DNA from: Zygotorulaspora mrakii
Taxonomy: Eukaryota > Ascomycota > Saccharomycetes > Saccharomycetales > Saccharomycetaceae
Length of the DNA: 64,000 nt
Assembly (NCBI RefSeq): GCF_013402915.1
Contig: NC_050719.1
Location: 310,001-374,000, forward strand
Direction: 5' to 3'
The translations under genes and the position numbers were made by a program. Numbering within the stretch: the first letter of the stretch is position 1; every line of letters starts with the position of its first letter. The notes beneath the pieces are model-generated. The model made no database searches. It was given only the letters and a program-made list of their open reading frames with translations, and had not been told where the DNA came from. Shown here one piece after another: positions 48,601-63,938 of this stretch.

Positions 48601-49012
48601 CAACCCCAAAAGTCTCGAGAATGTTATCATATCTCACAGAAAGCATGATGCTAAATTGAAACTTGAAAAACTGGCTAATACTAGAGCTGAAAAGAGTGAA
48701 AGGCTTTTAGCGTTTCAACATAGCTTACCGCTCTATAAACAAGCAATCCCTATAAGCTACAAGACTAAAAATGACTTGGCTTCTCAAATAAGACAGCTGG
48801 CTGTTAAATTAGAGTGGTTGGTTCATGAAATCGAAAGAAGTCAACTGTATTATGAGATAATTCAGCAAGTAGTGTCACAGTTTGGTCCCTTTGTCAATCA
48901 AAATCTCAAAGATCAGGGTAAAGAGTCAGAAAGCGATCTCAAATCGATCAAAGGAAGTTTTATTTTCAATGATGAACTCTTGAATGCTTCTCTCAATCAA
49001 GATCGGTCCTGA
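45683..49012 (+). CDS. SYT1: Arf guanine nucleotide exchange factor Syt1 (Sec7 domain)
   Basis: This is a Sec7-family GEF; in S. cerevisiae Syt1 activates Arf-like GTPase Arl1 at the late Golgi. The 1109 residues (about 1226 in S. cerevisiae) begin with a long Ser/Asn-rich phosphorylation-type region. The Sec7 domain lies near residues 475-640, with motif 1 ISLRKILMFLELPQETQQID (likely catalytic Glu in PQET) and motif 2 FSLLMLHTDYFNLNNRSKMT. A PH-like domain near 800-965 follows (MGEIQKLTVNKKFSIVGSVN, FIWKCSSVYERDNWIDSINL). A coiled C-terminal segment follows. Synteny with RDS3 and ASR1 (YPR095C-YPR093C) supports the name. Confidence 0.92.
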   Translation: MNQSLATLIRIKLFQGNSGSAQGSDTPNTDKEKQSDKKPRNWLKAKRSGHKEVSRSSSDSDLLNASTNGSQDLVDDNTAEDPIKSSHEDAEEQEQRKEIPEGNGVETMAKGKACSDACLEQTTSDNSVRKQNSPSALSADGSRSPRKQGKLRTFREKMSIPDLHFRSTSANLRLDRQSYERSKKSESVPPNGQVKSARVYSILPSSMSPKRLSAEYSYKSPAQLPKYSFENASNDTSMLSRTSSNTSLLSSTRFSPRKTNIVNGSSTSSSVRFIEPVVNMSNGNLSNGTKTKGKFNSVSNGHTYQHSKTNSVEVKNATGKSLLLGRRRSRTVDVSDYTRTSSSQWQQSASTNSDFISSITIHLKKSRSNSLLTKSPLATPLDKASYQNPDEKGSVNSVRLSESTTSSTMPGASMTQPTIPSMSRRSSSLVNALNSFVNLRSSSASSVKGSSSKAVTPKFDLKLEDFPSPPEPEIDETHANFLRRLTPYGKFIAVILCQKSNAFKDECLRFYLSNFFDFSGEPLDISLRKILMFLELPQETQQIDKLLTEFAHCYYQTHLKDEEYCPWKDENQVYFIVFSLLMLHTDYFNLNNRSKMTKNEFIQLVHEDQLSGGCDIPKDILLYYYDNIISKESPKFDFSCYQELLSSEEADEQNSLTTEKSSADFYSPVAIIKATSSNVCHDCTPSSFAITGRTSSNSFSSYFPQIPASTSSSNTSLVQDDIDIYAQILDDSLKGLNMSSEVERLWNGVSLTNRLIADDNKYEKYFTILNETKGGYLKIHKNQIGKIALSNFETLNKTDNDYALLKIVHMGEIQKLTVNKKFSIVGSVNKILWKKEYAILTPCCLLLFENADWVDPSLVRDENSGTSNYIIDYKANGSILFTPPLACNGLLAISKISEAAKANTEKLDIDVDPCANLDVLPRDQESKVNNTDDYILHLYASQKKFIWKCSSVYERDNWIDSINLVAAYDGCYYNPKSLENVIISHRKHDAKLKLEKLANTRAEKSERLLAFQHSLPLYKQAIPISYKTKNDLASQIRQLAVKLEWLVHEIERSQLYYEIIQQVVSQFGPFVNQNLKDQGKESESDLKSIKGSFIFNDELLNASLNQDRS

Positions 49013-49118
49013 TTCTACGCATTATAGTGTTCGACAGCTTTGCGTTTGATAAAATGAAATTTGCAAAAAAAAGTATTTATTTTCTATGTTAAAACTGAAT
49101 AAATGTATTTAATGAACT

Positions 49119-49457
49119 TCATCGCTCTTTATTGACAGTGACCTTTTTCTCGAAATGCTTATCCGTCCTATTGCTTCCTACGTTTATTATTCGAGGGCAT
49201 CCGTCACGATCCTTTTCCAATCGACAACACTCCCAGCAGTAGTATGCTTCCGTCACGCCTGGTAAACCACATATGATGCAGCTAGTGCCAGTCTTACCGA
49301 ACGAGCATTGATCACAAATTCTTACTTTTCGCTTTGGCCTGACATACGAGTCGCATATCGGGCATTTGCCATCGCACTTTTCACATAACAGACCGATGTG
49401 AACACCAGGCTGCTTCATGCACATGACGAGGTCTAACTGGTGACGAGACATTACCAA
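49119..49457 (-). CDS. RDS3: SF3b zinc-knuckle splicing protein Rds3 (PHF5A family)
   Basis: This small Cys-rich U2 snRNP SF3b subunit is needed for branch-site recognition. The 112 residues (107 in S. cerevisiae) start [20 protein letters not shown] and hold regular CxxC pairs: CEKC, CPIC, CDQC, CIIC and CWEC, a three-zinc knot. The segment [20 protein letters not shown] and the following [14 protein letters not shown] end the family core, so the last few residues are lineage-specific. A second Met two codons in could be the start. It is convergent with SYT1 and divergent from ASR1 with only about 110 bp between frames. Confidence 0.95.
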   Translation of the reverse strand: MVMSRHQLDLVMCMKQPGVHIGLLCEKCDGKCPICDSYVRPKRKVRICDQCSFGKTGTSCIICGLPGVTEAYYCWECCRLEKDRDGCPRIINVGSNRTDKHFEKKVTVNKER

Positions 49458-49567
49458 TCGTACTACCTTAAAATCGTACTACCTTAACGTTCACCTACCG
49501 GACTCCTCTGTGCAGTATCTCTGCTGCTCATCTGTTTTTTGAGTACAGTCCTTTTCTATATGGAAAA

Positions 49568-50548
49568 ATGACTTCATTGATCAGAAGTGATCGCCCGAAA
49601 GAATTGAGGTTATGTCGCAATACGCAGGCCAAAAAAGCAGATCTAGTCGATGGAATGTTGGATGCAACTATGGTGGATGAACTAGCTGTCTGTCCAATAT
49701 GTTTGGACGAGATCACTGATTCCATTGCGACTCTGAAGCCATGTAACCATCAATTTCACAAGGATTGTATAAGGAAATGGCACACATATGCTGATGATCT
49801 GAAATGCCCTATATGTAGAATAGAGTCAAAACACTTGGAAATGGGGTACAAGCTTGGTGGCTACCATAAAAATATTAAAATTAACTTAGAAAAGGGATTC
49901 AACATTAAGATCACCATTGAACAGGCTGAGGACCACTCACTTCCCGAACTTATAGAACAATTTGGTTCAATACATTTGAATAATCAATCCAGCTTGATTA
50001 GAGATGCAAGGTGTGTTTTTTGCGATATCTGTGGGCAGGAATGCTCAGGAAGGGATGATCAGTATTGCGAGCAATGTGATTCGCACTATCATGAAGAATG
50101 TCTCAGATCATTGGCATGTGAGGTCGGCGATAGAGAAAGCTGGCAACAGTGCATCGGGTGTAGAAATTTGGTGATCAAGGGAAATACAAGGACAGATGCA
50201 CATCCCCATCTCTTTGATCAACGAATAGTGCGAGAGCAGGCTTTGGAGTATCCAGGGAATAGTGCAGCTAGAATGGTCAGTGCCAGTGAAGAAGAATTAA
50301 GTAGGCTTCTAAATGTCAAAACAATGATTCAAACACATGTTCGGGGCGTTTTGAATGAATATTATCAATCTGGGGTTGACGGTATAAAGATCAATAAACG
50401 ACATTTCACTGAAGTGAACAAAACGGTTTCTAGGAGATTATACAGACTTTCTAAATATAGGTATCAGGAAGATCTAATCAACTATGATACTGAAGCCAAG
50501 AGACAGGTTCATATAGAATTATGTAGGTTGGGCTATGTTTATATTTAA
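49568..50548 (+). CDS. ASR1: RING/PHD-type ubiquitin ligase Asr1
   Basis: S. cerevisiae Asr1 is a RING-PHD ubiquitin ligase that targets RNA polymerase II. The RING-H2 finger runs from CPICLDEI through CNHQFHKDC to CPICRIES (about residues 42-86). A PHD-like Cys/His cluster lies at about residues 150-200 (CVFCDICGQECSG, CEQCDSHYHEECLRSLAC). The S. cerevisiae protein (about 288 residues) starts almost at the RING. In-frame Met codons at 49655 and 49670 would give that form and leave more room for the RDS3/ASR1 promoter, so the first 29-34 residues are doubtful. The stop is 2 bp from the TWF1 stop. Confidence 0.88.
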   Translation: MTSLIRSDRPKELRLCRNTQAKKADLVDGMLDATMVDELAVCPICLDEITDSIATLKPCNHQFHKDCIRKWHTYADDLKCPICRIESKHLEMGYKLGGYHKNIKINLEKGFNIKITIEQAEDHSLPELIEQFGSIHLNNQSSLIRDARCVFCDICGQECSGRDDQYCEQCDSHYHEECLRSLACEVGDRESWQQCIGCRNLVIKGNTRTDAHPHLFDQRIVREQALEYPGNSAARMVSASEEELSRLLNVKTMIQTHVRGVLNEYYQSGVDGIKINKRHFTEVNKTVSRRLYRLSKYRYQEDLINYDTEAKRQVHIELCRLGYVYI

Positions 50549-50550
50549 GG

Positions 50551-51540
50551 TTATAAGGTTGGTTTTGATCTCCTGCCAGGCCCACTGGGTCTATTGAATT
50601 TTGGTTTGCTTTCAGACTTTTCCAGAGCTGTCTGACGCTTTTGCTCTTCCTCACTAGAGCTTGAAATCAATGATACTTCCAATTCAGATGGTTCGCCAAT
50701 TTCTATAATTTTTGCAAAAGCTAATTTCTCTTCATTCGTTAAGTAGTTGACAAAGCCCGCTCTATTTGACGCATACACCATTCTATCCTTGACTTTGCTT
50801 CCAGAAGGGCAACTGTAAATGAAATAGTGCAGGGAACCATTTTTGAATATTGTATAACTTGGATTTTCCGCAGTAATTCTCAGCGCATACGGTGAGTCAA
50901 CGTTCTCTTTAGATGCAATGTGAATCTGCTCGTTGGAAAGGTCAATTGTGAAGGACACAGCATTATATTTATTCAATATACTCGAAATAGAGAATCCTTT
51001 TGAGTCTACCTCAAACGAAAGTTGGCTTGGAGCTCCGTTGGTTTGAGAAACAAGCTTTTTACCATTTGGGAAATGCTGTGCCAGTTTCATCTTTTGCTGT
51101 TGTTGAGCTATCTGTATATTGACCTTCTCCGACTCGGTAAGCACAGCATTTTGACTTGGTCTACTATCATCTAAGATATCACGGACCTCTTGTGCTTCCG
51201 TAAAAAGTAGTTGTTTACCAATTGAGTTGGAACCGACTTGTCTTATCAAGGTATTTTTGGTGGATGCATACAGCATTTTCGCTCTCACAGGGGAGCCATC
51301 AGGAACATAAGATGCGAAAACATAAAGATTATCTGATGGATTTTTCACAAAGATATAGAGTGGATCAGAATTCAAATTTTTTTGCAATTGTTCCACTGAG
51401 TTAAATGATCCATCTCTTTCTACCACGGTCGAATCGGCGGAGATCTTAGCCGTAAAGATAGCTAATCCACTAGAGTCTTCCGAATCATTTAATGTGTCCA
51501 GCAGCTCTTTGGTGGCCAATATACCAGATTGAGAGGACAT
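50551..51540 (-). CDS. TWF1: Twinfilin Twf1
   Basis: This actin-monomer-binding protein has two ADF/cofilin-like domains and acts in cortical actin turnover. From Met at 51540 it is 329 residues (332 in S. cerevisiae) and starts MSSQSGILATKELLDTLNDS. The first ADF-H domain ends near residue 140 and the second covers about 175-300 (FEVDSKGFSISSILNKYNAV, YALRITAENPSYTIFKNGSL, SKVKDRMVYASNRAGFVNYL). The C-terminus is basic (KFNRPSGPGRRSKPTL), a twinfilin-type tail. An upstream Met at 51576 would add 12 basic residues and is less likely. TWF1 is from the chromosome VII track, placed next to ASR1 from chromosome XVI. Confidence 0.93.
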   Translation of the reverse strand: MSSQSGILATKELLDTLNDSEDSSGLAIFTAKISADSTVVERDGSFNSVEQLQKNLNSDPLYIFVKNPSDNLYVFASYVPDGSPVRAKMLYASTKNTLIRQVGSNSIGKQLLFTEAQEVRDILDDSRPSQNAVLTESEKVNIQIAQQQQKMKLAQHFPNGKKLVSQTNGAPSQLSFEVDSKGFSISSILNKYNAVSFTIDLSNEQIHIASKENVDSPYALRITAENPSYTIFKNGSLHYFIYSCPSGSKVKDRMVYASNRAGFVNYLTNEEKLAFAKIIEIGEPSELEVSLISSSSEEEQKRQTALEKSESKPKFNRPSGPGRRSKPTL

Positions 51541-51731
51541 TTTTGTGCAACTTTCTCTTTTTATTCTAGTTCTCACAGGTCAGCAACCCCTATGTGTTGT
51601 CTGCCTTAATTTTCGAAATAAGCTGGAAAACAAAATTATAAAAACATCGATTGATTAAAAATGTAATAAATAAATACATACAAAAGAAGTGAAAAAGCAA
51701 AAAGAACAAAATAAGATATTTTACATGATTT

Positions 51732-52613
51732 TCATAACATGAATTCCCTGATCCCAACACCAGTGTTAACCATTTCCCAGACACCACTTTTCCGTCTCAG
51801 AGCACGCTTGAGTAGCTTTTTATCCCTGTTTTTTTTAAGTTTTTTTATTGACTTCTTGGTAACGGCGTTTCCCCCATGATTGTTTTTAATATCCTCCTCC
51901 GTTTTCAGCCTGAAGTTCCCCTTACCATCTCTGTAGCAGAGCAATTTGATCTTGAAGTCCTGGTTCCAATTTGTAGAGTCGGGCCCCGTCGCAGTCGAGA
52001 TATCAAGATCCTCTGTGATATATTCCTCGAACGACGTATCGGCGCAAGTGGCCTCTCCCTGAGATTCTGGCTGTGTGCCCGCCTGCGCATCCGCCTGTGC
52101 CCTCTGCACGTCCCCCAACGCCGTTTCCGGCGTGTAGCAGATAGATTCCTCCTGAGTCAGCGCCACCTCTTTCCAGAAGTCCTCGTTGATTCCCAGCAGC
52201 TCACTTGACGGCATGCTGCAGCTACTGCCGCTCCGGTTGTGTTGTTCTACGGCCCCAGTCTTGGCCTGAACGCTGCCGTGATGAAATCTCTTGGGATACT
52301 GCGCGCCGAAATAGAAGGGAGACAAGTAGCCCTTGTCGTACTCGTCCTCCTCGTCGCTCTCGCCGTTATTCAACGGCGAGAACAGCATGTCAGGATCCGT
52401 CGTGGCGTCTCCACCTCTGCTAAAATCACTCTGTTCTTCACCTCCGCAAATCCCCGCAGCGCCCACCGTGCCATTCTCGGTCTTCGACCATGGCAGGATC
52501 TCCTCTTGTGAGTAAGTACTGTTTGAAAGCTGGAACGATCTGCCATTTTCGCTAGAACATTCTGCGGTGGCAGATGCTGCTGCCGCTTTCAATGATCCCT
52601 TCTTCACAGCCAT
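51732..52613 (-). CDS. Protein of unknown function, YGR079W position
   Basis: This 293-residue protein has no domain I recognise. Its N-terminal two-thirds are Ser/Glu/Gly-rich and look disordered (ACGGEEQSDF-type composition, many acidic residues). The C-terminal 70 residues look more conserved: KIKLLCYRDGKGNFRLKTEE, then a very basic stretch with KKSIKKLKKNRDKK and KRALRRKSGVWEMVNTG. By strand and position beside TWF1 it corresponds to S. cerevisiae YGR079W (about 370 residues, uncharacterised). The N-terminal coding part is noticeably GC-rich compared with neighbours. A TATATA on its strand at 52710-52715, about 97 bp upstream, is a suitable promoter element. Confidence 0.75.
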   Translation of the reverse strand: MAVKKGSLKAAAASATAECSSENGRSFQLSNSTYSQEEILPWSKTENGTVGAAGICGGEEQSDFSRGGDATTDPDMLFSPLNNGESDEEDEYDKGYLSPFYFGAQYPKRFHHGSVQAKTGAVEQHNRSGSSCSMPSSELLGINEDFWKEVALTQEESICYTPETALGDVQRAQADAQAGTQPESQGEATCADTSFEEYITEDLDISTATGPDSTNWNQDFKIKLLCYRDGKGNFRLKTEEDIKNNHGGNAVTKKSIKKLKKNRDKKLLKRALRRKSGVWEMVNTGVGIREFML

Positions 52614-52823
52614 CTATACCACTTTCGTGCACTCAAACCAGGTATTTGGCGTGTCTATCTAGAAATACCCTTCAGATACAACAAAGTACCCTGCAAAGGG
52701 TTACATGCTTATATAGGCTGCTGTGGACTAGTAGATACTGAGATTCTTTTTTTTTTCACTATAGTTGACTGACACGAGAAAAGAAATTTCAAGCTGCAGG
52801 TCGATGAGCCAGAACGGCTTCTG

Positions 52824-52978
52824 ATTGGTCCACAGCCCAATTAGGAAACTTCGAAAAGGAACTTTCCGTTTTGGGCGTGAAAAAAGAAGAGAGCCTCTTT
52901 TTTTTCTTTTTTGCCTCTTCGTTCTGGGAGGATCGCTGAAAAATTTTTGAAAAATTTTGAAAACTGAAGGTATAAAAG
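52824..52978 (+). promoter_or_regulatory. Promoter-like block with CCAAT, HSE-like, RRPE-like and TATA elements, facing right
   Basis: In order it holds ATTGG (52824-52828) and CCAAT (52837-52841) in opposite orientation, then a GAA/TTC heat-shock-like array (52845-52866). A doubled TGAAAAATTTT-type element follows (52937-52963), then TATAAAAG (52971-52978). The arrangement reads like a strong TATA promoter firing to the right. No long gene begins within a kilobase. The first ATG (53028) gives only six codons and the next (53083) gives 36. Confidence 0.5.
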
Positions 52979-53082
52979 AGAGACTGCTAGTAGACGTATA
53001 CCAGTGATAGCTCCCTTGTAATTAATTATGAGATTCTTCAGTCTCTAGTCTATCTGCATACCTGCACATTGGGTGTAGAGCG

Positions 53083-53193
53083 ATGCCTACGACATTCGCA
53101 TTTTTTTTGTTCAGTCTGCGCAACCAGACGGTTGTGCTGAGAAAGAGTTCCTGTATCTGCGAGCGCCACAAGTGTGCGACACGTTGCCTGTGA
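53083..53193 (+). CDS. 36-codon small open frame after the orphan promoter (speculative)
   Basis: This is the second ATG downstream of the TATAAAAG at 52971. It encodes a short peptide with a hydrophobic start (MPTTFAFFLFSLRNQTVV) and a Cys-rich end (CICERHKCATRCL). It is included only because a promoter-like block precedes it; chance is fully possible. I know no homologue. Confidence 0.15.
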   Translation: MPTTFAFFLFSLRNQTVVLRKSSCICERHKCATRCL

Positions 53194-54082
53194 TTAAACA
53201 TCTTCCAAATACCAATTGTTCCGACTGAATAGTGTATTCTACGTGTCGACAACCTATTTAATCGTTAAGTTTCAGCCTTGTATGAGTGGCATCTATCGCA
53301 CAGTGCTTGTTGCTCAGGTAGCAGAATATCAGTACTCTTTTCCAGCCGCGCAAGAGCGCCCAGACGAACGGATGGCGAAGTCGAAGTCGAAGTCGATTCT
53401 GGGGATCCAGCACCAAATGATGATTCTTTTGTCGACCGGGCGGACATATTAGTATCGGGAACGCGGGAGTCATGGCAACACGTTCGGCTTTTTGTGTACA
53501 AATTTTTAAAAGGCCGGATAGTCATGGCGCTATTACTGCGAACCCGAGAAGGGATGATTGGTCACTAGACAGCTGAGCTGGATTCTTTGAAGGAACTAAA
53601 AGCTACCTGTGCGGCCATCAGGAGATGGCGGAGCGTACTTGATTATATAGTTGCCTCTGTGGTCCTGCGGGAGCGGGAGACGGAAGGCGAATGGGGCCTG
53701 GGGCATTCAAAGAATATCTGTGATGAGTTCACTTATTCACACTGTGTGAGTGTAGTTTAATTACCATTCTGTGATCACAAACAAAGCAAAAACTGATTTA
53801 ATGACTCTGAGAATTCGATTTGTATCTTGACTAAGTCTTGTGTCTTGCTGGAAGTAGCTTTGCGAATGCTGTCAGTGCAGTGGTCATTGCCATGGTGCGG
53901 TACCACTGTAACTGCTGCCGTCCATTAAGGGCGTTTATTTTTTCGCCTTGTTACCCGGAACTCTCGAATAGATGCCATGAATGGCATGAACATATTTCTG
54001 GCGAAAGGTAGGCAGAAGGGGAGATTGTGCAAGAACGATAAGTTGGTCGTTATTTCAGCGTGCAAACGGCATTGAGACTGCC

Positions 54083-56497
54083 ATGATTAGTCTCAAACTA
54101 TTTCTGTTAATTTACTTAATTGGTGGGATCACTTTTCTGCCTCTCATTGCTCTAGGAATACTTTATGTAAATGGCATACTGGATGGAAAAGACGAAGGGG
54201 TCAGGGAGCAAGCAGACAGCAGACGGCGTGAAACATTGATGGATCCAGATTTCAAGGCTGCTGAATTCGAAGAAGCTAAAGGAGTCCATGTAACGAGACA
54301 GGGCTGGGTTAGTGTTACTACCAAGTACTACTATTTTCATACAGAAATTCCATCATCTGCAAACTCAGACAATACATCAGAGGCTGGTGAATTTCCAGAG
54401 AGAAGTCAATTGAAGAAAAAGCACAAATTTTATGCTGTTATCAAACATGGAAATCTGTTCTTATACAGAGATAATTCACCGAAAAGTAACCTCATTCATG
54501 CGATATCCTTGCAAGACAGTTTCGTGACGCTATGGCCTCGTGATACTAAACATGAAATCCCCGATAGTGCACTTTTTTCAAAAAGAACCTGCATTTCGAT
54601 TCTTCGAAAAGGTGCTACTTCTTTAAAGAACGGCGAGTTGGGATTCACTCCAAACGAGTCATCAGAGGATGATACCCAAACTGCAAGCCAATTTTTCCTT
54701 TACTTCGGCAACAATATGGAAAAAGAAGATTGGTACTTTGATCTCATAAATGTGTCCAAGAATGAGACTACAAGTGGCAGCAAAACAAACGGTCTTATCG
54801 ATCCAAATGTAAGTGCAAGAGCTGCCCATCTCAGAACAGCTGATATGCTTTACCTGATCCAGACTATCAACTCTACAGAGGGTCAGCTTACAACTAAATG
54901 GATCAACGCCATACTTGGCAGACTTTTTTTATCCTTACAGCGAACTGAAACGCTAAAATATTTCTTTCATGAAAGGCTTTATCAAAAATTGTCTAAGGTC
55001 AAAAAGCCTGATTTTTTGGATGATTTCGTTGTTGAAGAGGTTGATGTAGGTAATAGCGCTCCGATTTTTACGAATCCAAAACTTATTGAACTTTCACTGG
55101 AGGGACTTACAAAGATTTCGTGTGACTTTTTGTATAAAGGGGATTTATCAGTTCTTGTTTCGACTAAGGCTACCATAAATCTTGGTTCAAGATTTAAACA
55201 AAGAGAAGTCGCTCTACAACTATCTCTAAAATTGAAGGAATTGTCAGGTCCCTTAATATTCCTGATGAAACCTCCTCCATCCAATAGAGTATGGTATACA
55301 TTCGAAACCGAGCCAATTCTTGATGTGGAGGTAGAACCGGTTGTCAGTTCGAACAAACTTTCCTATAATATGATCACAAACGCAATAAAAGGGAAGTTTG
55401 CTGAGGCACTAAAAGAATCTCTTGTGCAACCTAATTGGGATGATATTGTTTTCTTCAGCACCGAGAAAGATATTTACAGGGGAGGTATATGGGAAAATTA
55501 CGGAAAGTCAGATGAAGAGGAAAAAAAGTCCTCCACAAATAGTGAACCACCTAGTCATGATAAAAGAGCTTCCTTTTCCAATTTGGAAAAGGATATTTCA
55601 AAGAATGATAATTCACAGATATCAAACCGAGAATCTGATAATGACGTTGAAGACACTGAAAAAGATTCCTGTCATGATGATGCATCAATGAAAAGACGCA
55701 GTTCACAAAAGATTGAGAATTTTCGAAGAATTCTAAAAACAAAAAGTAAAGAGGAGTTTGATGATGAACACGTACAAACAGAAAAAGCATCACAAGCATC
55801 ACCTTTTAATGAAGAGAATGATGACTTGTCAGGTTCAAAGAAGTACTTTAAAAACCCCATAAAAAAACTCAACAAGTGGTATAAGGAAGCGGTTAATATT
55901 GATATGCTCGACAATGATTCTACCAATACTAACACAGCGAGTGGCGCTGAAAGTAGTGTAAAAAACGTCAATACCCCCGAAATGATATCTAATAGAAGAA
56001 CTTCAATCCCACGAAGACCCCGCCCGTCCAACATAAATCAGATGAGCCACTCGGCAACCGACTCGCAGCTAGCAAATATTTCTCAGCCTTTGAACTCTAC
56101 AGAAATGTTTGTGAATAAAAACAAGGATGAAGCGCAGTCCTCTTCCTCTAATGATATTGGTGCTCCACCTTTCCTATCAAACAATTACTCAACGATGCCA
56201 GTTCGTGCTTTCGTTAAAATGGAAGATACTAAACAGTTTCCAGGAGAGTACGTAGTAGACCCAAGGGACGACCCAAGGGACGACCCAACAAAATCCGTCT
56301 CGCCAATATCTTACCATTTTCAAAGTGAAAATACCAAAAGGCAACAGTTTGAAACTTCGTCGGCCCTCTCACAGTGTAATTTTCAGAAATCTGAAACCGA
56401 AATGAATAAAAAGCAAATAGAAATTGTTAAAAATGAGATTGATGACACGAAAAAGGTTCTAAGCACAAGTGCAAAACGAGAAACGTCACATGTATGA
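54083..56497 (+). CDS. NVJ2: Nucleus-vacuole junction protein Nvj2 (PH + SMP domains)
   Basis: This ER membrane protein acts at contact sites in lipid (ceramide) transfer. The 804 residues (about 770 in S. cerevisiae) start with a membrane span (KLFLLIYLIGGITFLPLIAL). A PH-like domain occupies about residues 80-235 (HKFYAVIKHGNLFLYRDNSP, EKEDWYFDLINVSKN). The lipid-binding SMP domain spans about 250-460 (WINAILGRLFLSLQRTETLK, RVWYTFETEPILDVEVEPVV). The C-terminal 340 residues are polar and Ser/Asn/Asp-rich with basic proline-containing SIPRRPRPSNI. A short tandem duplication (RDDPRDDP) lies near residues 730-738. YPR091C position, after ASR1. Confidence 0.91.
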   Translation: MISLKLFLLIYLIGGITFLPLIALGILYVNGILDGKDEGVREQADSRRRETLMDPDFKAAEFEEAKGVHVTRQGWVSVTTKYYYFHTEIPSSANSDNTSEAGEFPERSQLKKKHKFYAVIKHGNLFLYRDNSPKSNLIHAISLQDSFVTLWPRDTKHEIPDSALFSKRTCISILRKGATSLKNGELGFTPNESSEDDTQTASQFFLYFGNNMEKEDWYFDLINVSKNETTSGSKTNGLIDPNVSARAAHLRTADMLYLIQTINSTEGQLTTKWINAILGRLFLSLQRTETLKYFFHERLYQKLSKVKKPDFLDDFVVEEVDVGNSAPIFTNPKLIELSLEGLTKISCDFLYKGDLSVLVSTKATINLGSRFKQREVALQLSLKLKELSGPLIFLMKPPPSNRVWYTFETEPILDVEVEPVVSSNKLSYNMITNAIKGKFAEALKESLVQPNWDDIVFFSTEKDIYRGGIWENYGKSDEEEKKSSTNSEPPSHDKRASFSNLEKDISKNDNSQISNRESDNDVEDTEKDSCHDDASMKRRSSQKIENFRRILKTKSKEEFDDEHVQTEKASQASPFNEENDDLSGSKKYFKNPIKKLNKWYKEAVNIDMLDNDSTNTNTASGAESSVKNVNTPEMISNRRTSIPRRPRPSNINQMSHSATDSQLANISQPLNSTEMFVNKNKDEAQSSSSNDIGAPPFLSNNYSTMPVRAFVKMEDTKQFPGEYVVDPRDDPRDDPTKSVSPISYHFQSENTKRQQFETSSALSQCNFQKSETEMNKKQIEIVKNEIDDTKKVLSTSAKRETSHV
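56258..56288 (+). repeat. 12-bp tandem duplication in NVJ2
   Basis: The unit GACCCAAGGGAC occurs twice in direct succession (56258-56269 and 56270-56281) and is followed by a partial third copy. It is in frame and adds the repeat Asp-Pro-Arg-Asp. Confidence 0.95.
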
Positions 56498-56537
56498 TAT
56501 TTAAAAGTAATTTTATTATATATTCCAGGAAGCTAGG

Positions 56538-63938
<7,401 letters not shown>

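Larger units (their letters stand above)
52614..54082. other. 1.47-kb spacer between the YGR079W-like gene and NVJ2
   Basis: The left part holds a divergent pair of promoter-like blocks. The rest has only short frames of up to 96 codons, which overlap on both strands around 53216-53568 and have no recognisable domain. A 7-bp inverted repeat CAGTGGT/ACCACTG occurs at 53878-53908. No tRNA or LTR was seen. Confidence 0.55.

Noticed and set aside
53216..53568. Overlapping 71-96 codon frames on both strands upstream of NVJ2
   Set aside because: They overlap in several frames with no recognisable domain and no consistent start context.
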